From: CAZNVB01 sp964651495
GTDB lineage: Bacteria; Acidobacteriota; Aminicenantia; Aminicenantales; UBA8522
NCBI GenBank assembly: GCA_964651495.1
Contig: CAZYWP010000089.1
Coordinates: 1-13,208, forward strand
Direction of reading: 5' to 3'
DNA length: 13,208 nucleotides
The number at the start of each line of letters is the position of its first letter. The stretch's first letter is position 1. Positions 1 through 6,518 of the stretch are shown here, one piece after another. A model generated the notes under the pieces. That model was not told the DNA's origin. It worked only from the letters and a program-made list of their open reading frames with translations, and ran no database searches. The translations under genes were made by a program, and so were the position numbers.

Positions 1-44
1 ACTTTTTTCTGGAAAGCGCATAATTAGAATATATCAGGAATAAA

Positions 45-50
45 TATAAT
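45..50 (+). promoter_or_regulatory. Possible -10 promoter box upstream of the first gene
   Basis: A perfect TATAAT lies in the AT-rich region before the first gene and would place transcription start near position 57, about 40 nt before the GTG start. The -35 region is weak: the best candidate, TTAGAA at 24-29, matches the consensus at only three of six bases with a short 15-nt spacer. Chance matches are common in AT-rich DNA, so this is only a candidate for the operon promoter. No comparable box was seen in the later, shorter gaps. Confidence 0.38.
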
Positions 51-98
51 CTAGAGTCTCATTTTCTCTCTGAATTCTCTATCTGTCGGAGGCGAAAA

Positions 99-1463
99 GT
101 GCACAAAATCATAAGGCTCTTTTCTTGTCTCTCTATTGTAATGCTGGCCGCAAGCGTTGGCTTTGCCGGACAGCAAGACATTAAAGAAACCTCGGCCAAC
201 ACGGCGGCCAGCGTCAAGATCGTCAAATCAGACCTCGAGACCGAGCTCGCGGATCAAAAAGCCCCGGCGGGCAAGGCCTATCTGGTGCTCGAAACCGAGT
301 GGCAGAACATTCACCCCAAGCAGAAAGTGAAAAAGAGCGACGCGGAGGGCAAGCCGGACAGGACCATGGGAGTGGGCGGGCTGATGGGAGGAAAAACCAA
401 AGAGAAGGAAGAGGACTACGTGGATATGGATGTCCCTTATGTCATTCCCAATTTCTTTGATCATGCTTATCTTCTGGCCGACGCCCAGACCTATTCTCTC
501 GACAAGCTGACCGAAGTCATACCCGAAGGTTACAGCCTGAAGGAGAGCTTTAGTCTCCCCAAACTGGGCGACCGGAAAAAGGTCCAATTTGTCTATCTCG
601 TTCCGGCGGCGGCGAAGAATATCGCGTTCCAGTTTTTCGATTACTCCAACGGCCACATCCTGGTCCCGGTTAAGGGCGACCAGAAGCTTGCGGCCGACGC
701 CGGGGCTCCCGCCGGCCGGTTTCTCGACCAGATCAAGGACAACATGGTCGAGATCGCCGCCCGGGCCATCGACTTCCGGAACGAATACAAAGAAGCGGAA
801 GCGCCGGAAGGCTGGCGCTATGCCGTCGCCCAACTCAGCGGGAAAAGCCTGTCCGCCAGCGCGGAGATGGGAAATATCATCCAGGTCCAGCCCGAGGAAA
901 ATATCTGGCTGACCACGAAAGAAGGATATCTCTATTACAGCTGCGGAGGCTCCACGACGGAAGACGGTTTTATCCGCTTCACGCCCGAATTTTCCCAAAA
1001 CCAGGAAGTCGCTTTTCTCGTGCCCTCATCGATAAAGAATTTCGCCCTTGGCATCCGCCTGCAAAATCGGGTTTACACCCTCAAGCTTGACCCGAAATAC
1101 CAGCCGGAGACAGCCCAGCCGCTGGCCACTCACCGCGACGGCAGGACGATGGAAGTCTTCTTCTATGGCATGAAAAAAGAAGGGAACAAGTTCGTTTTGG
1201 ACTTGGGCATCAAGTCCCTGGTCGACAGCGGGATCGAGATCCAGACGGCGGATCAATTCATCTTGAAGGCCGGCGACGAAGATGTCTCTTTTGATGAACC
1301 GGCAACAACCTCGAGATTCCACCGTCCTCCCGAGCCCTTCACCGTCCCGCCGAAATCCTTCCTCCGGTTCGAACTTGCGTACGAGACCGAAACCGCTCCC
1401 GCATCGCTGTATTTCCGCGGCTACGAGAGCGAAAAGTATTTTGAGCTGACAAAATTCAAATAG
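99..1463 (+). CDS. Exported beta-rich protein of unknown function with repeated Ig-like segments
   Basis: I do not recognise this 454-aa protein as a named family. It starts at GTG with GGAGG at 88-92, six bases upstream. Residues 1-23 form a Sec signal peptide (HKIIR, then a hydrophobic core, likely cleavage after GFA at 23). Three beta-rich segments follow. Segment 1 (about 37-195) opens with APAGKAYLVLETEWQN, reminiscent of DUF4352-like Ig folds. Segment 2 is about 238-333. Segment 3 (about 349-453) has VPPKSFLRFELAYE. Segments 1 and 2 share a closing motif, KVQFVYLVPAAAKNIAFQFF (161-180) and EVAFLVPSSIKNFALGI (303-319), pointing to internal duplication. A Gly-rich then acidic insert (GVGGLMGG followed by KEKEED, 91-106) interrupts segment 1. 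The next gene starts 36 nt downstream, so co-transcription is likely. A periplasmic or surface partner of the downstream lipoprotein is inference from context only. Confidence 0.85.
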   Translation: MHKIIRLFSCLSIVMLAASVGFAGQQDIKETSANTAASVKIVKSDLETELADQKAPAGKAYLVLETEWQNIHPKQKVKKSDAEGKPDRTMGVGGLMGGKTKEKEEDYVDMDVPYVIPNFFDHAYLLADAQTYSLDKLTEVIPEGYSLKESFSLPKLGDRKKVQFVYLVPAAAKNIAFQFFDYSNGHILVPVKGDQKLAADAGAPAGRFLDQIKDNMVEIAARAIDFRNEYKEAEAPEGWRYAVAQLSGKSLSASAEMGNIIQVQPEENIWLTTKEGYLYYSCGGSTTEDGFIRFTPEFSQNQEVAFLVPSSIKNFALGIRLQNRVYTLKLDPKYQPETAQPLATHRDGRTMEVFFYGMKKEGNKFVLDLGIKSLVDSGIEIQTADQFILKAGDEDVSFDEPATTSRFHRPPEPFTVPPKSFLRFELAYETETAPASLYFRGYESEKYFELTKFK

Positions 1464-1499
1464 TCGATAAAGCGGAAATTTAGGCGAGGAGAAAATCAA

Positions 1500-4070
1500 A
1501 TGAATCGCTTCCAGGACCTTAAAAAACAAAAGGAATGGGTTTATTGGTTCATCGCGCTATTTTTCTTCATCGGCGGCTTCACCGCCTGTTCCGGCTCCAA
1601 GAATTCGGACCAGGCGAAGAATTCAACAATAGACACGCTCTCTCCGCCCCTGTCGACAAGCGCCGTGCCTCAGGCCTCAGTCGATCCTGAGACGCCGGAA
1701 AGCGGGCCGAAACCTGAAATTGCACAAGAAGACTCCGATCAGGCGGCAGGGCAATTGGAAAACTATTTTTCCGCCGTCGAGGACGCGATGAGGCGAATTC
1801 CTCGGGAGAGCTTTGATCCCGAAGCGATTATTCAGAAAATCGGGCAAGATCCCGTCAAGCTTTTCGAGTGGGTTCGCGACGAGACGGGCTTGGTCGCCTA
1901 TCAAGGTTCTCTACGAGGCTCCATCGGCGTGCTGATGGACCGCTGCGGCAACAGCCTCGACCGGGCTCTTCTTCTTCACGGGCTGTTGCAGCTGGCGGGA
2001 AATGAGGTCAGACTGGCCGGCGGACGTCTTTCTCCCGAAAAGGCGAGGGAAGTGTATCAGAAGACCAGGAGCGGCAATCTCGCCCGGTTTCGCAAGTCCC
2101 CGGAATTTTCCCTGCAAGACCAGAGAAATGTCGTTGAAGAATTGGCCGGGGAATACCAGTTGCCTCAGGCCGACCTGATCAAACTGCTCACTCAAGCTCA
2201 GCAAGACCGGGAAAATGCGGCTCGAGGAATCTCCGGGCAGGTGAAGGAGCAGACTCAAGCCCTTCTCGACATCATCAAAGACGACCAGAAAGCGCAGCCG
2301 AAGAAGCAGGCTGGGCAAGAATACGAGGCGCTGGTCAATCACTGGTGGGTCCAGTGGGAGAAGGACGGAGAATGGGTGGACCTCGACCCGACACTTCCAA
2401 GCCTGCAGCAGGGAGAGACGATCGCTGAACCAGCCGATACATACAGCCCGGACGATCTTGAGGAGGACCTTTTTCATACGATCGCCATCCGGGCGATCGC
2501 CGAGCAATGGAGAGAAGGCCGGCTCGAAGAGCACACGGTCCTGCAACATCTCCTCGTCCCGTCAAAGGTGATGGGCAAGCCGATCGTCCTGCGCCAGCTC
2601 CCCGTGAACTGGCCTTCGGACAAGCAGCTTTTCGCCGAGCGCAACCCGGTTCAATCCTTTCAGTCGGCCGTGCTGGAACAAACCCAATGGAAGGCAGAAC
2701 TGGAGATCGACGGAAAGGCCGTCGAAGAAGCCTATTTGACAGCTCAGGGCGATGTGCTTGCCGAGCCCGTAGAAACCGGTTCCAAGAAAGCCAAGGAGAC
2801 AGGCGGGCTGGGAGGCATGTTCGGGGGACTCGCCGGCGGCGGCGAAGAAGAAAAAGAAGAAAAAAGCCCGGCGGCAAAGGGGGCCCACCTGACGGCCGAA
2901 TGGCTGGAATATGAGATTCATTCCCCGGGCCAGCCCGTTCAGACCATTCGCCGGGAAATATTCAACCTCCTCGGACCTTCTGTCCGGAAAAAGGGCATTC
3001 CGGCCAAGCTGGAAATGACCAAAGAACAGCAGGCCGGGCGGAATTACAAAATCGTGGGTCAGACGGAGTTCCTGCCTCTCGTCTGCCGCTTGTCTTCAGC
3101 TTATATGGAAGCGCTCGCTGCTGAGAATATGCTCCTGCACAAGGAATTATTCCAGAAGCTTATGGAAGAATATCGTTCCCTTTCGCCTGAAGATGCGCTG
3201 GCCCGAGTATCAGAGATGCGATTTCTCGCCGGCGAATTATATGGACTTGCCTTCAAACGTTTTGAATTCAGCGCCAGCGCCGAAGAGACCTATCTGGACA
3301 GCCCCAATCTTTTCGCCTTCCACTCCTTTTTCGGGCAAGATCAGAAAGGAGAACTCGTCGGATTCCAAGGCCTCGATATTGTCAGCAATGACATATCTGT
3401 GAGCCCGGCGGCCAAGGAAGACTCGTTTCAGGTCCAACTTGAACAGGGTGTTCTGGAGACTGTGCTCGAGGCTCGGGAGATGTCCGACCAAGAGCGAGTC
3501 ATCAATGCGGCCCTCATTTTTGCCGAAGCGAAAGCCCAAAAAATCAATTGGCTGCTCATTAAAAATGGGGAAGACCGAAACTGGAAGAATGTCGAACTGC
3601 CTGCCGACATCCGGGCGCGCATAGAGGAGGATCTCTCCGGGGGTTACTGGGTCATCGCTCCGGTCCGGCAGGTCCCGATCGGAGGAAAGCCCGAGTCGGC
3701 CTGGTGGCGCCTCAACCCGGACACGGGAAATCTCCTCGGCCTGGGGGAGAGCGGCCTGGGGCAGGCGATGTCGCAGTATGCCGTAAAAGTCAATATCGTT
3801 CTGCAATTGAAAACGGCCATCCAGATTTATGCGGACATTATGCGCTGCCTCGCCACGGCCATAACGAGTCCTCTCCGCGGCGTGAGGCCACAGCACGATG
3901 AACTCACTATCAAGTGTATCTGGGATGTCGTCTGCAAGAACGGTCACAAAGCGGCCAAGGCGCTTTTAACGATCGAGGTGAATTGGACAAATATCATCAT
4001 CAGCCAGACCATTAGCTGGCTCATGGGCAAGTTCTGCGCCGCTTTATGGGAGAAAGGGATCGCGAGATAA
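1500..4070 (+). CDS. Large putative lipoprotein with transglutaminase-like (Cys-His-Asp) domain
   Basis: The 856-aa protein starts at ATG with GAGGAG at 1486-1491. Residues 1-30 look like a lipoprotein signal: charged start, hydrophobic 13-26, then F-T-A-C30. Position -3 is Phe rather than the usual Leu, so lipidation is likely but not certain. Residues about 118-300 resemble the transglutaminase-like papain fold: LFEWVRDETG, then MDRCGNSLDRALLLHGLLQ with C149, then NHWWVQW with H281 and WVDLDPTLP with D296, giving a complete triad. About 95 residues rich in Gln, Lys and Glu, apparently helical, sit between the Cys block and the His block, much longer than is usual for the family. Residues 434-457 are Gly-rich then acidic. 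The C-terminal half has no domain I can name. It includes WWRLNPDTGN (735-744) and a tail with C783, C806, C812 and C846. Family members are proteases, amidases or cross-linkers, so the substrate is unknown. Confidence 0.88.
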   Translation: MNRFQDLKKQKEWVYWFIALFFFIGGFTACSGSKNSDQAKNSTIDTLSPPLSTSAVPQASVDPETPESGPKPEIAQEDSDQAAGQLENYFSAVEDAMRRIPRESFDPEAIIQKIGQDPVKLFEWVRDETGLVAYQGSLRGSIGVLMDRCGNSLDRALLLHGLLQLAGNEVRLAGGRLSPEKAREVYQKTRSGNLARFRKSPEFSLQDQRNVVEELAGEYQLPQADLIKLLTQAQQDRENAARGISGQVKEQTQALLDIIKDDQKAQPKKQAGQEYEALVNHWWVQWEKDGEWVDLDPTLPSLQQGETIAEPADTYSPDDLEEDLFHTIAIRAIAEQWREGRLEEHTVLQHLLVPSKVMGKPIVLRQLPVNWPSDKQLFAERNPVQSFQSAVLEQTQWKAELEIDGKAVEEAYLTAQGDVLAEPVETGSKKAKETGGLGGMFGGLAGGGEEEKEEKSPAAKGAHLTAEWLEYEIHSPGQPVQTIRREIFNLLGPSVRKKGIPAKLEMTKEQQAGRNYKIVGQTEFLPLVCRLSSAYMEALAAENMLLHKELFQKLMEEYRSLSPEDALARVSEMRFLAGELYGLAFKRFEFSASAEETYLDSPNLFAFHSFFGQDQKGELVGFQGLDIVSNDISVSPAAKEDSFQVQLEQGVLETVLEAREMSDQERVINAALIFAEAKAQKINWLLIKNGEDRNWKNVELPADIRARIEEDLSGGYWVIAPVRQVPIGGKPESAWWRLNPDTGNLLGLGESGLGQAMSQYAVKVNIVLQLKTAIQIYADIMRCLATAITSPLRGVRPQHDELTIKCIWDVVCKNGHKAAKALLTIEVNWTNIIISQTISWLMGKFCAALWEKGIAR

Positions 4071-4076
4071 AAAAAA

Positions 4077-4120
4077 GGCGCCCGGCAGGAAAGCGCCGGA
4101 GTGTCCGTCATCGGAGGAGG
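4077..4120 (+). promoter_or_regulatory. Leader element with small hairpin and strong RBS, first PPC-toroid-VWA gene
   Basis: The 57-nt gap holds CCGG (4082-4085) and CCGG (4096-4099) around a 10-nt loop containing CAGGAAAG. This is followed by GAGTGT and then GGAGGAGG at 4113-4120, seven bases before the ATG at 4128. The same arrangement recurs before the next paralogue. An alternative five-pair stem, GGCGC 4077-4081 with GCGCC 4093-4097, competes with it. There is no T-run, so it is not an intrinsic terminator. The position of the RBS decides the start at 4128 rather than the in-frame GTG at 4101. A regulatory role for the hairpin is inference. Confidence 0.5.
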
Positions 4121-4127
4121 ATATTCA

Positions 4128-6437
4128 ATGAGGACAGGCTCATCGATGAGAATCGCCATGTCGGGATTTTTGACCCTTATGGTGCTCTCGTTATTACTTG
4201 TCCCCCTTGGGGCACAGCAGGCCACAGAAAAAGAACCGAACAATGAACCCGCCCAGGCCAACCCGATTGAGCTCAACAAGGCAGTTACGGGCTTTCCCGG
4301 GGAAGATGACGACCTGGACTGGTTTGCCTTGACCATTCCCGCGCCGGGGATTGAAAACCTGGTTATTGAGGTCACGGGAGTCCCGGACGTCGACCTGTGC
4401 CTCGAGTTCCTGGCTCCCGGCGAAGAACAATCGAACGAGATGAACCAGGCGTACGAGGGTGGAGGGGAAACCATCGTCCGCTTGAGGCTGAAGGCGGGCA
4501 AGTATCTCGTTAAGGTCCGTGCCAAATCCGGGGTCAACACAGACACGCCGTATACGCTGCGCGCCCTGAAATCCCCACGGCCGCCGGCGTCTTCCGCGGA
4601 GGTCGCCGCGGCCCTGCGCAAGGCGCTCGACTTCCTGGAAAAGAGCCAGAAAGCCGACGGCTTTTTCGAGAAGGACCATCCCGGCATCAGCGGCCTTGCC
4701 GTGATGGCTTTGATTGGAGGGAAGTGCGTTCCCAAGGACTATTCCAAGGCCATACGGGCGGGCCTCCGCTATCTCCAGTCGAGGTTCGACAAGAACCCCC
4801 TCTACGAAGGCAGTGCCAGAGAGGTCCCCCAGACGGGCTGGTCCCTGGCGGACGATAACATGTACACCCATGCCATCGCGACTCTGGCCCTCATCGAGGC
4901 CATCGCGGAGATGAAAGAGAACGGGCTCAAGCCCATGGCCGAGGAGGCCCTCAAGCTCATCCTCAAGGCCCAGAACACCGAGCTCAAGCCGGAAGCTCTC
5001 GGCGGCCCGATCGAAGCCAGCCCCGAAAACTACGGCGGCTGGCGCTATCACCCGAATAGCACAGACAGCGATATCTCCGTGACGGGCTGGCAGGTGCTGA
5101 CGCTGCGGGCGGCGAAGAACACCTGGTACGACGTTCCCGACCGGGTGTTTGAGGTGGCAGGAAAGTATGTCAGGCACCTCCACGACGAAGAGTCCGGGTC
5201 GTTCGGCTATCAGACGGGCCCCGCCGGAGGCTCCTGCTGCCGCGCCGGCATGGGCGCGCTCATCCTCGAGCTCTGCGGCTTAGCCCAGGACAAGGCCGTG
5301 CGCAACGCCTTCCGCTTCATGTGGGACAACGCCCCGACCTGGAACGTGGAGAACCCGGGAGACGGCTACCCATTCTATTATTGGTACTACGGGACGCGGG
5401 CGATGCTCTTCGCCGGGGGCGAAGACTGGCAGGTCTGGAAGGATTGGATGTGCCGCCTCCTGGTCGGCAACCAGAATCCGGACGGAAGCTGGAACCTCAA
5501 CGAGAGGGAGGACGGCCTGGGATTGGGACCCGTCTACGCGACGGCCCTGGGAGCGATGATGCTCGAGTTCTGCTGCGGTTACCTTCCGGCCTACATGCCG
5601 AAACCGCCCGCGGCGCCGGAGGCAACGACTCTCCGGGTCGTCTACGAAAAAGAAGCCCCGGCTGAAATTGCCAAGAATATCGAGTTGATCTTTGATGCTT
5701 CGAATTCGATGTGGGGACAGATCGCCGGGGAGGCGAAGATCACGATCGCCCGCAAGGTGCTCACCCAGATCATCAACGGACTCTCTGATTCGCTGAATGT
5801 CGGTCTGCGGGTGTACGGACACCGCTACGGCCTGAACGATCCCAAGGCCTGCGCCGACACCGAGTTGCTGGTCCCCATCAGCCCGATCGCCAAGGCCCAG
5901 CTCATCGATACGGTGAACAAAATCCAGCTCAAGGGTAAAACCCCTCTGGTCATATCTGTCCTAGAGGCCATCAAGGACTTCGAAAAGATCCCGAACGGGA
6001 GCATCATCCTGGTGACCGACGGAATCGAAAGCTGTAACGGGGATATCAAGTCAATCGCCCCGGCAATCGAGGCAGCGGGCCTCGAAGTTAAAGTCAACAT
6101 CATCGGATTCGATATCAAAGAAGCGGCCGCTCGCCAGGAGCTGGAGTCCATCGCCAAATCAACTCAGGGGCGCTATATCGACGCCCGGAATGCGGGAGAG
6201 CTCCTCTCGGCGCTGGAGCAGACGCTGAAACTCGAGTATGTCGTGCTCGACGGCGCAGGAACCGAGGTTGGGAGAGGCGTCGTCGGCGGCGATGAGGTCA
6301 AGCTCAAGGAAGGGACTTACACGCTGCGCGTTCTGCTTACCCCGCAGTCCGTAGAAACAAAGGTCACGGTCAAGACCGGCGAACAAGCGGTTTGCGTTTT
6401 AAAGAAAGAAGACGGGGGCTGGAAGCTGGGCCGTTAA
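4128..6437 (+). CDS. Exported PPC / alpha-toroid / VWA protein, copy 1
   Basis: 769 aa from the ATG set by GGAGGAGG at 4113-4120. Residues 1-29 are a signal peptide, cleaved probably after LGA. PPC domain (bacterial pre-peptidase C-terminal, beta-sandwich) about 34-148, opening EKEPNNEPAQ. An alpha/alpha-toroid of the prenyltransferase/squalene-cyclase type spans about 152-485, with QW-like blocks GGWRYHPNSTDSDISVTGWQ (303-322), YYWYYGTRAM and NPDGSWN, and cysteines 200, 370/371, 383, 442, 482/483. The DXDD cyclase motif is absent (DSDI, 313-316). The VWA domain (about 515-700) has a full MIDAS: D523-A-S525-N-S527, T605, D631. C575 and C636 could form a disulfide. Residues 702-769 are a short beta domain (YVVLD, GTYTLRVLL). 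VWA domains usually mediate metal-dependent protein binding, so an adhesion or complex-assembly role in the envelope is inferred. Compared with copies 2 and 3, its C-terminus is the most divergent. Confidence 0.9.
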   Translation: MRTGSSMRIAMSGFLTLMVLSLLLVPLGAQQATEKEPNNEPAQANPIELNKAVTGFPGEDDDLDWFALTIPAPGIENLVIEVTGVPDVDLCLEFLAPGEEQSNEMNQAYEGGGETIVRLRLKAGKYLVKVRAKSGVNTDTPYTLRALKSPRPPASSAEVAAALRKALDFLEKSQKADGFFEKDHPGISGLAVMALIGGKCVPKDYSKAIRAGLRYLQSRFDKNPLYEGSAREVPQTGWSLADDNMYTHAIATLALIEAIAEMKENGLKPMAEEALKLILKAQNTELKPEALGGPIEASPENYGGWRYHPNSTDSDISVTGWQVLTLRAAKNTWYDVPDRVFEVAGKYVRHLHDEESGSFGYQTGPAGGSCCRAGMGALILELCGLAQDKAVRNAFRFMWDNAPTWNVENPGDGYPFYYWYYGTRAMLFAGGEDWQVWKDWMCRLLVGNQNPDGSWNLNEREDGLGLGPVYATALGAMMLEFCCGYLPAYMPKPPAAPEATTLRVVYEKEAPAEIAKNIELIFDASNSMWGQIAGEAKITIARKVLTQIINGLSDSLNVGLRVYGHRYGLNDPKACADTELLVPISPIAKAQLIDTVNKIQLKGKTPLVISVLEAIKDFEKIPNGSIILVTDGIESCNGDIKSIAPAIEAAGLEVKVNIIGFDIKEAAARQELESIAKSTQGRYIDARNAGELLSALEQTLKLEYVVLDGAGTEVGRGVVGGDEVKLKEGTYTLRVLLTPQSVETKVTVKTGEQAVCVLKKEDGGWKLGR

Positions 6438-6460
6438 TCGGGTCGCTAAAGCCTAGGCCG

Positions 6461-6511
6461 CGGACACTGCGTCCGGCAGGAAAGGACCGGAGTGTTTATA
6501 GACAGAGGAGG
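6461..6511 (+). promoter_or_regulatory. Leader element with alternative hairpins and strong RBS, second PPC-toroid-VWA gene
   Basis: CGGAC (6461-6465) can pair with GTCCG (6471-6475) across loop ACTGC. The overlapping TCCGG (6472-6476) can instead pair with CCGGA (6487-6491) across a 10-nt loop containing CAGGAAAG. The two stems share bases and exclude each other. The second stem and the following GAGTGT match the leader of the upstream paralogue. AGAGGAGG at 6504-6511 is the ribosome binding site and fixes the start at 6519 rather than the in-frame GTG at 6492. No U-run follows either stem, so termination is not indicated. Confidence 0.5.
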
Positions 6512-6518
6512 ATATCCA

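Noticed and set aside
3..8. T-run at the window start as a terminator tail for an upstream gene
   Set aside because: Any stem would lie outside the window, so it cannot be supported.
4077..4120. Known riboswitch, such as a c-di-GMP class, in the leaders
   Set aside because: The leaders are short and lack the multi-helix layout and conserved core of the riboswitch classes I know. Only small stems are present.
4101..4127. In-frame upstream starts GTG 4101, GTG 6492 and TTG 8850
   Set aside because: They have no proper ribosome binding site, would place extra residues before obvious signal peptides, and lie upstream of strong GGAGG sites that fit the ATGs at 4128, 6519 and 8928.
4046..4246. 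Small plus-frame ORFs bridging gene junctions (4046-4246 and 6392-6634) that encode similar Arg-rich peptides
   Set aside because: The similarity follows from the duplicated leader DNA. Neither start has a ribosome binding site and the composition is not protein-like.
4725..4733. Complement/alpha-2-macroglobulin-type thioester domain reading of the toroid
   Set aside because: The fold class is similar, but no CGEQ-type thioester motif is present in any of the three toroids.
4194..5183. Long minus-strand open frames, such as 4194-5183 and 9654-10622
   Set aside because: They lie fully opposite clearly coding genes, lack ribosome binding sites and recognisable domains, and are expected shadows of GC-biased codons.
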